From: Gammaproteobacteria bacterium
GTDB lineage: Bacteria > Pseudomonadota > Gammaproteobacteria > Natronospirales > REEB76
Direction: 5' to 3'
Length of the DNA stretch: 64,000 bases
Assembly (NCBI GenBank): GCA_027315405.1
Contig: DAHUYB010000093.1
Span: 29,259 to 93,258 of the forward strand
Shown here: one piece after another, positions 19,276-29,627 of the stretch
How positions within the stretch are numbered: the first letter of the stretch is position 1
Layout: every line of letters starts with the position of its first letter
Translations under genes and position numbers: made by a program
The notes under the pieces: model-generated
Told to the model about the DNA's origin: nothing
Database searches by the model: none
What the model saw: the letters and a program-made list of their open reading frames with translations, nothing else

Positions 19276-20711
19276 ACGAATTCATGCGCCGCATCCGGCA
19301 TCTGCACTTCGTCGGCATCGGTGGCGCCGGTATGGGTGGTATCGCCGAGGTATTCATCAATCTCGGCTATCGCGTGAGCGGCAGCGATCTCAGGCAGAAC
19401 TCCATCACCCGACGGCTCACCGGCTTGGGCGCGCAGGTGAGTCTCGGTCACCGCGCGGACCAGCTGACGGATGCGGATGTGGTTGTCATGTCGAGCGCCG
19501 TCACTGAGGACAATCTGGAAGTGGCGGCGGCGCACGCACGCCTCATCCCGGTGGTGCGGCGCGCGGAAATGCTCGCCGAACTCATGCGCTTCCGTTTCGG
19601 TATTGCCGTGGCCGGCACCCACGGCAAGACCACCACCACCAGTTTGGTGGCGAGCGTGCTCTCGGAAGCCGGCCTGGACCCGACTTTCATTATTGGTGGC
19701 CGTCTCATCAGCGCTGGCGCCAATGCGCGCCTCGGTACCGGCCGCTATCTGGTGGCGGAGGCGGATGAAAGTGATGCTTCATTCCTCTACTTACAGCCGC
19801 TGGTGGCGGTGGTCACCAACATCGACGCTGATCACCTCGGCACCTATGCCGGGGATTTTAACCGTCTGCGTGCCGCCTTCATCGAATTCCTGCATCACCT
19901 GCCGTTTTATGGCCTCGCGGTACTGTGCCTGGAGGATGCGGAGGTGCGCAACATTATGTCGGAAGTAGCCCGGCCGGTCATTACCTATGGATTCAACGAG
20001 GCCGCGGATTTCCGCGCCACTGATATTCGGCGCGCAGGCAACGTGACCCGTTTCAAGGCGTGGAAACCGGGGCAATCACAAGCACTGGAAGTCACGCTCA
20101 ATCTCGCCGGACGACACAACGTGCTCAACGCCCTTGCGGCCATGGCCATCGCCCAGGATTTGGAAATCGGCGACGATGCCTTGTTGCGTGCCTTCGCCAA
20201 TTTCCAGGGTGTGGGCCGCCGTTTTCAGATTCACGGCGAGGTGCGGATACCTGCAGGCCAGGTGCTGCTGGTGGATGACTACGGCCATCATCCGCGTGAA
20301 CTCACGGCCACCCTGGAGGCGGCGCGCGAAGGCTGGCCGTCCCGGCGGCTGGTGGTGGCGTTCCAGCCGCACCGCTATACGCGCACGCGTGACTTATTCG
20401 AGGATTTTGCCGAAGTGCTGTCGCAGGTGGATGTGCTGGTGTTGCTGGACGTGTATGCAGCGGGTGAAGCAGCGATCGCTGGCGCCGATGGGCGTGCGCT
20501 GGCACGCTCCATCCGCAATCGCGGTCTTGTCGATCCGGTGTTCGTAGCGCAGGCACAGGATTTACCGGAAGTCTTGCTTAGCCTGCTCAAGGATGGGGAT
20601 CTGCTGTTGATGCTCGGTGCCGGCGACATCGGCGGTATAACCGCGGAGCTGCCGCAGCGACTAGCGCGTGAATGTCCGCAGCAATCATCCAAGCTGGAGC
20701 ACAAACATTGA
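19272..20711 (+). CDS. murC: UDP-MurNAc:L-alanine ligase MurC
   Basis: 479 residues from ATG 19272 (ATGA overlap with murG); the frame open from 19248 is discarded. [16 protein letters not shown] is the UDP-binding loop, GTHGKT (115-120) the ATP loop, and [15 protein letters not shown] and [16 protein letters not shown] are MurC-specific. It adds the first amino acid, L-Ala, to UDP-MurNAc. In most gammaproteobacteria murB and/or ddl follow; here ftsQ follows directly. Confidence 0.96.
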   Translation: MNEFMRRIRHLHFVGIGGAGMGGIAEVFINLGYRVSGSDLRQNSITRRLTGLGAQVSLGHRADQLTDADVVVMSSAVTEDNLEVAAAHARLIPVVRRAEMLAELMRFRFGIAVAGTHGKTTTTSLVASVLSEAGLDPTFIIGGRLISAGANARLGTGRYLVAEADESDASFLYLQPLVAVVTNIDADHLGTYAGDFNRLRAAFIEFLHHLPFYGLAVLCLEDAEVRNIMSEVARPVITYGFNEAADFRATDIRRAGNVTRFKAWKPGQSQALEVTLNLAGRHNVLNALAAMAIAQDLEIGDDALLRAFANFQGVGRRFQIHGEVRIPAGQVLLVDDYGHHPRELTATLEAAREGWPSRRLVVAFQPHRYTRTRDLFEDFAEVLSQVDVLVLLDVYAAGEAAIAGADGRALARSIRNRGLVDPVFVAQAQDLPEVLLSLLKDGDLLLMLGAGDIGGITAELPQRLARECPQQSSKLEHKH

Positions 20712-20743
20712 GCCCGCGCGTGCGCCATGCTGGGAGCGGAGTA

Positions 20744-21589
20744 ATGCGGCGCCGGTTGCTGTGGTTGTCTGGCGTGACCTTGATAATGCTGCTGGCGGTG
20801 ATCCTGTGGACCAGGTATTTCTCGCGACCACTATTCCCGGGACCGGCGCTGACCGAGCTGGTGATCCCGGGACCGCTTGTGCATGTGCAGCCGCAGGCAG
20901 TGCAGGCGGCGGTGCTACCGGCGCTGGGCAAGGGGTTTTTCAGCACCAATGTGTCGCAGATTCAAGCAGCGGTACGGACGGTGCCCTGGGTGTCCAGTGT
21001 GGCCGTGCGCCGCAGCTGGCCGCACACACTTTATATAGATATCACAGAGGAAGTGCCGGTGGCGCGCTGGAACGGGACAGGCCTGATGGACGCCCAAGGC
21101 CGGGTATTTGTGCATTCCGCGAACGGCGCCTGGGCAAAGCTACCCAGGTTGTCCGGTCCGGAAGGCAGCGAGCAGGACGTGTTGGCGGAATTCAACGCAT
21201 TTACCTCATTACTGACGATGCGCGGACTGATGCTTCAGCAATTGAAAATAGATGCGCGCGGCGACTCCACGCTGGAACTCAACAACGGCATCGAAGTTCG
21301 CCTGGGGCGCGCAGACGCAGAAGCACGCCTCAAACGTTTCGTTACGGTGGCACTGCCGACACTGAGTGAAAAACTCGCGGCCGTGGCCTACGTGGACATG
21401 CGCTATACCAACGGATTTGCCGTGGGTTGGGCGAGCCCGGGGATTTCGCCGGCATGCCAGCGGCACGCCGGCCCGGGTGAGCGACCACCCACGAGTGGGC
21501 GGGCTGGTGGGCGCGCCAGGGATGGTTCACAGAACGCATGTACGACGCCCGCCGTTGGGCATAGCAAAGAGGTTGGACCGAATGTCTAG
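20744..21589 (+). CDS. ftsQ: Cell division protein FtsQ
   Basis: 281 residues if ATG 20744 is used, which has GGGAG 7 bases upstream. TTG 20708, overlapping the murC stop, is in the same frame and would add 12 residues. A short cytoplasmic tail and one membrane segment (LLWLSGVTLIMLLAVILW) are followed by the POTRA domain (PALGKGFFSTNVSQIQAAVRTVPWV SSVAVRRSWPHTLYIDITEE) and a beta domain ending VAYVDMRYTNGFAVGW. A tail of about 50 residues of low-complexity Gly/Arg/Pro composition follows; such FtsQ tails vary. FtsQ recruits FtsL/FtsB. Its 3' end overlaps ftsA by 8 bases. Confidence 0.92.
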   Translation: MRRRLLWLSGVTLIMLLAVILWTRYFSRPLFPGPALTELVIPGPLVHVQPQAVQAAVLPALGKGFFSTNVSQIQAAVRTVPWVSSVAVRRSWPHTLYIDITEEVPVARWNGTGLMDAQGRVFVHSANGAWAKLPRLSGPEGSEQDVLAEFNAFTSLLTMRGLMLQQLKIDARGDSTLELNNGIEVRLGRADAEARLKRFVTVALPTLSEKLAAVAYVDMRYTNGFAVGWASPGISPACQRHAGPGERPPTSGRAGGRARDGSQNACTTPAVGHSKEVGPNV

Positions 21590-22823
21590 AAAGACCGACA
21601 AACAGTTGATCGTGGGCCTGGATGTGGGTACCTCCAAGGTGGTAGCCATCGTTGGTGAAATACTTTCCGACGGCGCTGTTGAGATTGTGGGCATCGGCTC
21701 GCATCCATCGCGCGGACTCAAACGCGGCGTGGTGGTGAACATTGAATCCACGGTGCAATCCATCCAGCGCGCCGTGGCGGAGGCCGAACTCATGGCCGGC
21801 TGCCAGATCCATTCAGTATATGCGGGTATAGCCGGCAGCCACGTGCGCAGTCTTAACTCCCACGGCGTGGTCGCCATCCGCGATAAGGAAGTGACCGCCG
21901 GCGACGTGGAGCGCGTGATTGACGCCGCGCGTGCCGTCAGCATCCCTGCGGATCAGAGGATTCTGCACATCCTGCCCCAGGATTTCGTGATTGACGGCCA
22001 GGATGGTATCCGTGAGCCCATCGGCATGTCCGGCGTGCGCCTGGAGGTGCACGTGCACATCGTAACCGGCGCCATGAGCGCAGCCCAGAACATCGTGCGC
22101 TGTGTGGAGCGCTGCGGCCTGAAGGTAGACGATATCATCCTGGAGCAGATCGCCTCCAGCTACGCGGTACTCAACGAGGATGAAAAGGATCTGGGTGTAT
22201 GCCTGGTGGATGTGGGCGGCGGCACCACCGACATTGCGGTGTTCACCGACGGTGCCATCCGCCACACAGCGGTGATTCCGATTGCCGGCGACCAGGTTAC
22301 CAATGATATCGCCGTGGCCTTGCGTACTCCCACGCATCATGCTGAGGAAATCAAGATCAAATATGCCTGTGCCCTGCCGCAACTGGCGAGCGCCGATGAA
22401 ACCATTGAGGTGCCGAGCGTGGGCGAACGACCATCGCGTCGCTTGGCGCGTCAAACTCTCGCGGAAGTGGTGGAACCGCGTTACGAGGAACTCTTCAGCC
22501 TTGTCCAGGCGGAGATGCGGCGCAGCGGATTCGAGGATGCGGTGCCCGCCGGCATCGTGCTTACCGGCGGCAGCGCCAAGATGGAAGGTGCTGTGGAGCT
22601 GGCTGAGGAAGTATTCCACGCGCCCGTGCGTCTGGGTGTGCCGCAATACGTCACCGGATTGGTGGACGTCGTGCGTAATCCAATCCATGCCACCGGCGTG
22701 GGCTTATTGCTATTCGGGGCACACAGTCTGCCACGGGACGGTGTAGCGCGTCGCGATCACGGTAGCGTGAATGTGAAGGATGCATGGCAGCGCATGAAGC
22801 AATGGTTTCAGGGTTCATTTTGA
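21582..22823 (+). CDS. ftsA: Cell division protein FtsA
   Basis: 413 residues from ATG 21582; the upstream open frame lies in ftsQ and is discarded. Actin-like ATPase with IVGLDVGTSKVVAIVGEI (phosphate 1), VDVGGGTTDIAVF (phosphate 2) and GIVLTGGSAKMEGAVELAEE. The C-terminal peptide VKDAWQRMKQWFQGSF is the amphipathic helix that anchors FtsA to the inner membrane, where it tethers FtsZ filaments. Confidence 0.97.
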   Translation: MSRKTDKQLIVGLDVGTSKVVAIVGEILSDGAVEIVGIGSHPSRGLKRGVVVNIESTVQSIQRAVAEAELMAGCQIHSVYAGIAGSHVRSLNSHGVVAIRDKEVTAGDVERVIDAARAVSIPADQRILHILPQDFVIDGQDGIREPIGMSGVRLEVHVHIVTGAMSAAQNIVRCVERCGLKVDDIILEQIASSYAVLNEDEKDLGVCLVDVGGGTTDIAVFTDGAIRHTAVIPIAGDQVTNDIAVALRTPTHHAEEIKIKYACALPQLASADETIEVPSVGERPSRRLARQTLAEVVEPRYEELFSLVQAEMRRSGFEDAVPAGIVLTGGSAKMEGAVELAEEVFHAPVRLGVPQYVTGLVDVVRNPIHATGVGLLLFGAHSLPRDGVARRDHGSVNVKDAWQRMKQWFQGSF

Positions 22824-22863
22824 TTTGTGCTTAATATTGTAAACATGCAGAGGAGATCGGGAC

Positions 22864-24027
22864 ATGAATTGGACAATCGAAGAGGACGTTAATCAGAGTG
22901 CCGTCATCAAGGTGATCGGCGTGGGTGGTGGCGGCGGTAACGCCGTGCAGCATATGCTGGCCAGTGGCATTGAGGGCGTGGATTTCATCGCCATCAATAC
23001 CGATGCCCAGGTGTTGAAGAAAATCAACGCACGCACAACGCTGCAGATTGGCAGCAACCTCACCCGCGGATTAGGTGCCGGCTCCAATCCGGAAACCGGC
23101 AAGCAGGCTGCGCTGGAAGACCGCGACCGGCTGGAAGAAGTCCTGCGCGGCAGCGACATGGTGTTCATTACTGCCGGCATGGGTGGCGGCACCGGCACCG
23201 GGGCGGCGCCGGTGGTAGCGCAGGTGGCCAAGGAACTGGACGTGCTGGTGGTGGCGGTGGTGACCAAACCCTTCCCCCACGAAGGCAGCAAACGCATGAA
23301 AGTTGCCGAGCAAGGGCTGGCGGAATTGAGCCAATACGTGGATTCGCTCATCGTGATTCCCAACGAGAAGCTGTCTGCAGTGCTCGGCCGTGATATCCCC
23401 ATGTTGCAGGCATTTCAGGCAGCCAACGAGGTGTTACACGGCGCGGTGCGTGGTATCGCTGACATCATTACCCGGCCCGGCCTTATGAACCTGGATTTCG
23501 CCGATGTGCGCACGGTTATGTCGGAGATGGGTATGGCCATGATGGGCACGGGTCAGGCCAGCGGCGAAGGCCGGGCACGCAAGGCCAGTGAGGCTGCGGT
23601 CACGAGTCCGTTGCTGGAAAATATCAACCTGCAAGGGGCCCGGGGCATTCTAGTCAATATCACCGCCGGTATGGATCTGACCATGGGCGAGTACGAAGAG
23701 GTCATGGATATTGCCCATGGCTACGCGGTGGAAGACGCCTCCATCAAAGTGGGTACCGTGTTGGATCCATCCATGAGTGATGAGATCCGCGTTACGGTAG
23801 TGGCTACGGGCCTATCTCGGCCGCAACTACAGTCGGCGCCAGCGGTGAAACCGGTAGTACAGCACCCCCAGCTGGTGCCCTTGGCACGCACCGGCACAGA
23901 CGAACGCCCCGACTGGAAGAAGTTGGAAAAGCCCGCGTATGTAAGGCAGCGTGAAAAGGATGATCTGGACCCCCAGAGCCAGGAGTACCTGGACATCCCG
24001 GCCTTCCTGCGGCGACAGGCAGATTGA
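22864..24027 (+). CDS. ftsZ: Tubulin-like division GTPase FtsZ
   Basis: 387 residues. The tubulin signature GGGTGTG is at 107-113; VGGGGGNAVQHM and the T7 loop LMNLDFADVRTVM are intact. The C-terminal conserved peptide EYLDIPAFLRRQAD is the docking site for FtsA, ZipA and ZapD. The start ATG 22864 has GAGGAG upstream. It is the structural core of the Z-ring. Confidence 0.97.
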   Translation: MNWTIEEDVNQSAVIKVIGVGGGGGNAVQHMLASGIEGVDFIAINTDAQVLKKINARTTLQIGSNLTRGLGAGSNPETGKQAALEDRDRLEEVLRGSDMVFITAGMGGGTGTGAAPVVAQVAKELDVLVVAVVTKPFPHEGSKRMKVAEQGLAELSQYVDSLIVIPNEKLSAVLGRDIPMLQAFQAANEVLHGAVRGIADIITRPGLMNLDFADVRTVMSEMGMAMMGTGQASGEGRARKASEAAVTSPLLENINLQGARGILVNITAGMDLTMGEYEEVMDIAHGYAVEDASIKVGTVLDPSMSDEIRVTVVATGLSRPQLQSAPAVKPVVQHPQLVPLARTGTDERPDWKKLEKPAYVRQREKDDLDPQSQEYLDIPAFLRRQAD

Positions 24028-24230
24028 GCAGGGTTGGGGCCTATCCTGAGGGGGTGGGAAACCTTGTGAGGCCCGCGCGGCCTGTGATAACGTACCGGGT
24101 CGCGAAGCCGTAAACCGGGCTGAGATCCGTGGGCCTAATGCCGTGGCTTCTCGAAAAACACAGCGCCTTGCCCCGGCGGAAACCGGGTTTATGCGGGGTC
24201 CCTGTCAAGAAAATTAGGTTACACCACGGC

Positions 24231-25142
24231 ATGTTGAAACAGCGTACCCTCAAAAACTCCATCCGCGCCACCGGCGTAGGTCTGCACACGGGTGAAAAGG
24301 TCTATATGACCCTACGTCCGGCGGCCCCCAACACCGGTATCATTTTCCGGCGAGTGGATTTGGAAAAGCCCGTCGAGATTCGCGCCAACGCCGAACACGT
24401 GGGCGACACCATGTTGGGCACCACCCTTGTGAACGGCGATATCCGCGTGTCGACGGTGGAGCATCTGTTGTCAGCCTTCGCCGGGCTGGGTATAGACAAC
24501 GCGCACGTGGATTTGAGCGCCGCCGAAGTACCGATCATGGACGGCAGCGCCGGGCCGTTTGTATTCCTCTTGCAATCCGCAGGTATTGAAGAGCAAAACG
24601 CCCATAAGCGTTTCATCCGCATCCGCGAAAGCTTGGAAGTGCGAGAGGGCGACAAATGGGCGCGCTTCGAACCCTTTGACGGTTTCAAGGTTAGTTTCCA
24701 GATAGATTTTGACCATCCGATCTTCAAGAAGCATACCCAGAGTACCACGGTGGATTTTTCCACTACTTCCTTTGTAAAGGAAGTAAGCCGCGCGCGCACC
24801 TTCGGTTTCATGCGCGACATCGAAATGCTGCGTCAGCGGCATCTGACTCTGGGTGCATCACTGGATAATGCCATTGCGCTGGATGATTACAGGATTCTCA
24901 ATGAGGATGGGCTGCGTTACGAGGATGAGTTTGTCAAGCACAAGATCCTTGATTCCATCGGCGATTTGTACCTGCTTGGACATAGCTTGATCGGCGCTTT
25001 CAGTGCCTATAAATCGGGCCATGGACTCAACAATGCGCTGCTGCGTGTGCTCTTGGCCAAACGGGCATCCTGGGAAGAGGTTACCTTCGATGATGCGGCA
25101 GCGGCGCCCATTTCATACATGACGCCGGTGCACGCGCTTTAG
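24231..25142 (+). CDS. lpxC: UDP-3-O-acyl-N-acetylglucosamine deacetylase LpxC
   Basis: 303 residues from ATG 24231, where the protein begins [21 protein letters not shown] as in the family. Zinc ligands are His78 ([10 protein letters not shown]), His237 and Asp241 (HKILDSIGD), and the catalytic His is in LGHSLIGAF. It performs the committed deacetylation step of lipid A synthesis, so the cell makes LPS. The 203 bases between ftsZ and lpxC hold no gene and no clear promoter was seen. It closes the dcw block, as in E. coli. Confidence 0.97.
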   Translation: MLKQRTLKNSIRATGVGLHTGEKVYMTLRPAAPNTGIIFRRVDLEKPVEIRANAEHVGDTMLGTTLVNGDIRVSTVEHLLSAFAGLGIDNAHVDLSAAEVPIMDGSAGPFVFLLQSAGIEEQNAHKRFIRIRESLEVREGDKWARFEPFDGFKVSFQIDFDHPIFKKHTQSTTVDFSTTSFVKEVSRARTFGFMRDIEMLRQRHLTLGASLDNAIALDDYRILNEDGLRYEDEFVKHKILDSIGDLYLLGHSLIGAFSAYKSGHGLNNALLRVLLAKRASWEEVTFDDAAAAPISYMTPVHAL

Positions 25143-25179
25143 TATTTCACTAGAACTTAAATTTCAAACCTTAAGGATA

Positions 25180-25629
25180 TTAAATCCGCGGATTGCGATT
25201 ACGGGCGAGACGCTGGAGTGAATGTCTAAGTGGCCCTTCACCGATTTCCGCCGCTGTGATTTCGAGAATTTGACGTACTGCATTAGATAACGTTTGCGCC
25301 ATCGCTTTGGCTGTGAGCGGCACCGGCGGTTCCGGCAGAACCTGCACTCGGAGTGTGTCACAGTGCAGATTGTCAGGGGCGAGTTTTTCCAGGAGCTCGC
25401 GGTGTTGGTAGCGGATTGGAGTTGCTGTGGCGGCGCTGTCCATGTAGATGACCAGCGTGCCAGCCTCCAATGCAGCACCAAGACAATGGCTTGCCAGCGC
25501 TGGCGGCAGTCGGCGGCGTACCGTGTCGCGCAGACCAACGAGGCGCTGGGCTTCGACTGTCAACAGTTTGAGTTGGGAATCATTGCTGGTGAGCAGTGCG
25601 TTGAGGGAATGAGATTTTGGTGCTGCCAT
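25180..25629 (-). CDS. dciA: DciA family protein (DUF721), putative helicase loader
   Basis: 149 residues. The N-terminal half has the DUF721 pattern (LNALLTSNDSQLKLL, then VRRRLPPALASHCLGAALEAGTLVIYMDSAATATPIRYQ), a KH-like fold; the C-terminal part is Pro/Ala-rich and then helical. DciA interacts with the replicative helicase DnaB in bacteria lacking DnaC. A gene of this family sits between lpxC and secA in many gammaproteobacteria, on the opposite strand as here. Confidence 0.85.
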   Translation of the reverse strand: MAAPKSHSLNALLTSNDSQLKLLTVEAQRLVGLRDTVRRRLPPALASHCLGAALEAGTLVIYMDSAATATPIRYQHRELLEKLAPDNLHCDTLRVQVLPEPPVPLTAKAMAQTLSNAVRQILEITAAEIGEGPLRHSLQRLARNRNPRI

Positions 25630-25662
25630 TAGCGTATTCGGTGACTACGGGGAGTGATGCGG

Positions 25663-26616
25663 ATGAGCCGTATTTTATTCATAAAACATGGTCAGTTGCG
25701 CCAACTGGATTTGAGCAGGCCCATGATACTAGCCGCGACAGTGGTTCTGGGTATCCTGATAGGTGGCTCACTGTTCCTGGCGGGTTTTGGTGCTGCCAGC
25801 TGGTTTACCCGACCGCTGGAAGGTATCCAAGCCTGGCAAGCACGTTTCACTAGGCAGGCACAGGAAATAGACAGTGCCAAACGCGTTGCCCAGGCGAATA
25901 TTGATGCCTTATCCGCCAAAGTGGGCGAGCTGCAAGCGCATATCATCCGTCTGGATGCACTGGGCCAGCAGCTTACCCGCATGGCAGGTCTGAATCACGG
26001 CGAATTCAATTTCAGCAAACCGCCTGCCGAGGGCGGTCCCGAAACCAGTGGACCAGTTCAACACGTGGCAGTGCCTGATTTCATCAGTAATCTCGGCCAG
26101 CTATCCGCGCGAATAAATAACCGCGAACAGCAGTTTACCGTGCTTGAAAGCCTGCTAATGAACCGCAATGTCCGGTTACTGGCGATGCCCTCCGGACCAC
26201 CCGTGATAGCGGGCTATGAGAGTTCGCCATTCGGTATGCGCATCGACCCGTTCACCGGCGAGCTGTCGTTTCACCCGGGCATTGATTTCGCCGGCCCCGA
26301 GGGCGAGCCGGTGGAGGCAGCAGCGGCCGGCGTGGTCACTTGGGCCGGGCCACGCTCCGGTTACGGCAACATGGTGGAGATTGACCACGGCAATGGCTAT
26401 GCAACCCTTTATGGGCACAGTGAAAAGGTATTGGTACATGTGGGTGAAGTCGTGAAGAAGGGCCAGGAAATCGCCCTATTGGGCTCCACCGGACGTTCGA
26501 CAGGCCCCCATGTGCACTTTGAAGTCTTATACAATGGCAAACCGGTCAACCCGGCGCGGTTTGTGAACGCTTCGGGGCGGGTGCGGTTGGCCGCCATGCC
26601 CCGGAGTCTGGACTGA
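25663..26616 (+). CDS. Membrane-anchored M23 metallopeptidase
   Basis: 317 residues. ATG 25663 is preferred (GGGGAG 8 bases upstream); GTG 25654 and ATG 25657 are in the same frame. One membrane segment (about 22-46) is followed by a coiled-coil stretch (about 55-115) and a LytM domain at the C-terminus. Zinc-binding sequences are SFHPGIDFAGP (HxxxD) and GPHVHFEVLYNGKPVNP (HxH). Intact ligands suggest an active endopeptidase acting on peptidoglycan crosslinks in the periplasm. It lies between dciA and secA, where such genes often occur. Confidence 0.9.
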   Translation: MSRILFIKHGQLRQLDLSRPMILAATVVLGILIGGSLFLAGFGAASWFTRPLEGIQAWQARFTRQAQEIDSAKRVAQANIDALSAKVGELQAHIIRLDALGQQLTRMAGLNHGEFNFSKPPAEGGPETSGPVQHVAVPDFISNLGQLSARINNREQQFTVLESLLMNRNVRLLAMPSGPPVIAGYESSPFGMRIDPFTGELSFHPGIDFAGPEGEPVEAAAAGVVTWAGPRSGYGNMVEIDHGNGYATLYGHSEKVLVHVGEVVKKGQEIALLGSTGRSTGPHVHFEVLYNGKPVNPARFVNASGRVRLAAMPRSLD

Positions 26617-26856
26617 CAGGACCCTCAAAAACACGCAGTGATGGCCTTTGCCAGGCAATCTCGAAACGGGTTTTCGGATTACCGCAGCAGTTCTTGAAAG
26701 GCATGGGATTTTTGGGATCCGGCTCATCCGTTCTTTGTCCGCGGCTTCAGACTCCACCGGAACCGTCTTGATACCCGCCCGCGTGCTTACAGGGCACATG
26801 GGCCTGCTGTGGTTGACGTGCGGATAAGCGCTGGTGCTGCAAACTGGAATAACGTA

Positions 26857-29586
26857 ATGGCAGACAGTCTTCTAAAGAAAATTTTTGGCAGCCGCAATGA
26901 GCGATTGCTGCACGGCATGCAGCGTAACGTGACACGCATCAACGGCTTGGAGCCGCAGATGCAGGCGCTGTCGGATGAAGCCCTCAAGGCCAAGACCGCG
27001 GAATTTCGTGAACGCCATGCCAAAGGCGAAAGCCTCGACGATTTGCTGCCCGAGGCTTTCGCGGCGGTACGCGAGGCCGCGCGACGCAGTTTGGGTATGC
27101 GCCACTTTGACGTGCAGCTCATCGGCGGCATGACGCTGCATCGCGGCAAGATCGCCGAGATGCGAACCGGCGAAGGTAAGACACTGGTGGCAACCCTGGC
27201 AGTATATCTCAATGCCATTCCCGCTCATGGGGTGCACGTGGTAACCGTGAACGATTATCTGGCGCAACGTGATGCCGACTGGATGCGGCCGGTGTACGCG
27301 GCATTAGGCATGACGGTGGGCGTGATCTTGGTGGGGCAGGATGCGGCCATCAAACGTTCTGCCTACGGCTCCGACATTACCTACGGCACCAATAATGAAT
27401 TTGGTTTTGATTACCTGCGTGACAACATGGCGTTCCGCCTCGAGGATAAGGCGCAACGCGAGTTGTATTACGCAATCGTTGACGAAGTCGATTCAATCCT
27501 GATTGATGAGGCGCGTACTCCACTCATCATTTCCGGTGCAGTCGATGACAATACCGAGTTGTATCGCAAGGTCAATACGTTGGTGCCGCACTTGACCAAA
27601 CAGGAGGAAGAGGAAGGGCCCGGTGATTACAGCGTGGACGAAAAAACCAAGCAGGTTTATCTCACCGAGGGCGGCCACGAGCGCATCGAGGAAATGCTCA
27701 CCAAGGCCGGGCTGCTCAAGGCCGGCGATTCGTTATATGACGCCGCCAACATCGTGCTCATGCATCAGATCAACGCGGCATTGCGCGCACATGCCCTGTA
27801 TCACCGCGAGGTGGATTATATCGTCAAGGATGGCGAGGTGGTGATTGTGGATGAATTCACCGGCCGCACCATGCCGGGGCGCCGCTGGTCCGATGGTCTG
27901 CACCAGGCTATTGAAGCCAAAGAAGGCGTAAAGATCCAGGCCGAGAACCAGACGCTCGCTTCCATCACCTTTCAGAACTACTTCCGTTTGTACAAGAAAC
28001 TCGCGGGCATGACCGGTACGGCGGATACCGAGGCGGCGGAATTTCACGAGATCTATCGTCTGGAGGTAGTGGTGATTCCCACCAACAAGCCCATGATCCG
28101 CAATGACATGCCCGATCATGTGTACCTTTCCACCAAAGGTAAGTTCCAGGCGGTGATCGCTGACATCCGCGACGCCCATGGCCGCGGCCAGCCGGTGCTG
28201 GTGGGTACGGCATCCATAGAGACCTCCGAGTACCTTGCCGGATTGCTCAAGAAAGAAAATATCCAGCATGAGGTACTGAACGCCAAGCAGCACGAACGCG
28301 AAGCTCACATTATTGCCCAGGCCGGTCGGCCGGGTACCGTGACTATCGCCACCAACATGGCCGGTCGGGGCACGGACATCGTACTGGGCGGCAACCTGGA
28401 GGCCGAGCTTAAGGCGCTCCCCCCAGACACCGGCGACGCAGAGCGCACGCAGGTGCGCGGCGCTTGGCAGCAGCGGCACGACGCGGTATTGGCGGCGGGC
28501 GGGCTGCACATCATCGGCAGCGAACGCCACGAGTCACGGCGCATAGACAATCAGTTGCGCGGGCGTTCCGGCCGCCAGGGTGACCCGGGTTCCAGCCGCT
28601 TTTATCTGGGACTCGACGATAACCTGATGCGCATCTTTGCGGGTGACCGGGTCAAGGCCATCATGGAGCGTTTCGGCGTGCAGGGCGATGAAGCTATCGA
28701 GCATCCGTGGGTGACCAAGGCCATCGAAAATGCGCAGCGCAAGGTGGAAGCCCACAACTTCGATATCCGCAAGGAACTGCTTGAATACGACGACGTGGCC
28801 AATGACCAGCGTAAGGTGATTTACGAGCAGCGCAACGAGCTGTTACATGCCACGGATGTGGCTGCGACGGTCCGAAACGTTTACAGCGATGTGATCAACG
28901 GCGTTATCAATGATTACATCCCGCCTAAAAGCGTGGAAGAGCAGTGGAATATTGCCGGGCTTATGGAGACCCTGGAAAAGGAGTTCGACCTAAAACTCGA
29001 TATTCAGGGTTGGCTCGAGATTGACGAAACCCTGCACGAAGAACCGCTGCGCCAGAAGATCGTCGACGCCTTCATGGCATCCTACCAGGTCAAGGAGCAA
29101 CAGACCGGGACGGAAGTCATGCGTCAGTTCGAGAAGGCGGTGCTTTTGCAAGTGCTCGACAATCTATGGCGTGAACATCTGGCAAACATGGATTATCTGC
29201 GCCAGGGCATACACCTGCGCGGCTATGCGCAGGTCAATCCCAAGCAGGAATACAAGCGTGAAGCCTTTGAGATGTTCGCGACTATGCTGGACCGTCTTAA
29301 ATATGAGGTGGTGGGTATCCTTGCCAAGGTGCAAGTACGCACCCAGGAGGATGTGGCGGCGGTGGAGGAACAGCGGCGACGTGCCCGTGCCATGCAGTTC
29401 CAGCATGCCGAGGCACCCAGCGCCAGCTTTGCGGATGGAGCGGGTGAAGCTCAAGCACAAAACCAGTCCCAGCAAGCCGCACCGGTGACCACTTTTGTAC
29501 GTGAAGGCCGCAAGGTGGGCCGCAACGAACCCTGTCCCTGCGGTTCGGGCCTCAAGTACAAGCAGTGTCATGGGCGCCTAAGTTGA
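26857..29586 (+). CDS. secA: Preprotein translocase motor ATPase SecA
   Basis: 909 residues from ATG 26857 ([18 protein letters not shown]); the frame is open from 26809. Walker A is MRTGEGKT (102-109, Lys108 as in E. coli). [19 protein letters not shown] is the DEAD-type box, followed by the preprotein-crosslinking domain, GTDIVLGGN and [19 protein letters not shown]. The C-terminus is a zinc-binding SEC-C motif, [13 protein letters not shown], which contacts SecB and lipid. The 240 bases upstream contain no secM-like gene that I can recognise. Confidence 0.98.
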   Translation: MADSLLKKIFGSRNERLLHGMQRNVTRINGLEPQMQALSDEALKAKTAEFRERHAKGESLDDLLPEAFAAVREAARRSLGMRHFDVQLIGGMTLHRGKIAEMRTGEGKTLVATLAVYLNAIPAHGVHVVTVNDYLAQRDADWMRPVYAALGMTVGVILVGQDAAIKRSAYGSDITYGTNNEFGFDYLRDNMAFRLEDKAQRELYYAIVDEVDSILIDEARTPLIISGAVDDNTELYRKVNTLVPHLTKQEEEEGPGDYSVDEKTKQVYLTEGGHERIEEMLTKAGLLKAGDSLYDAANIVLMHQINAALRAHALYHREVDYIVKDGEVVIVDEFTGRTMPGRRWSDGLHQAIEAKEGVKIQAENQTLASITFQNYFRLYKKLAGMTGTADTEAAEFHEIYRLEVVVIPTNKPMIRNDMPDHVYLSTKGKFQAVIADIRDAHGRGQPVLVGTASIETSEYLAGLLKKENIQHEVLNAKQHEREAHIIAQAGRPGTVTIATNMAGRGTDIVLGGNLEAELKALPPDTGDAERTQVRGAWQQRHDAVLAAGGLHIIGSERHESRRIDNQLRGRSGRQGDPGSSRFYLGLDDNLMRIFAGDRVKAIMERFGVQGDEAIEHPWVTKAIENAQRKVEAHNFDIRKELLEYDDVANDQRKVIYEQRNELLHATDVAATVRNVYSDVINGVINDYIPPKSVEEQWNIAGLMETLEKEFDLKLDIQGWLEIDETLHEEPLRQKIVDAFMASYQVKEQQTGTEVMRQFEKAVLLQVLDNLWREHLANMDYLRQGIHLRGYAQVNPKQEYKREAFEMFATMLDRLKYEVVGILAKVQVRTQEDVAAVEEQRRRARAMQFQHAEAPSASFADGAGEAQAQNQSQQAAPVTTFVREGRKVGRNEPCPCGSGLKYKQCHGRLS

Positions 29587-29627
29587 AGCGCGGGTTCTGA
29601 AACGGGCGCGCCGCGCGGCATGTTGAC

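Noticed and set aside
24028..24230. Promoter between ftsZ and lpxC
   Set aside because: TTGAGC and TATCCT occur but are spaced 12 bases apart; nothing reaches a convincing match.
26617..26856. A secM-like arrest gene upstream of secA
   Set aside because: No open frame with a signal peptide and arrest-like end is present; only very short frames occur.
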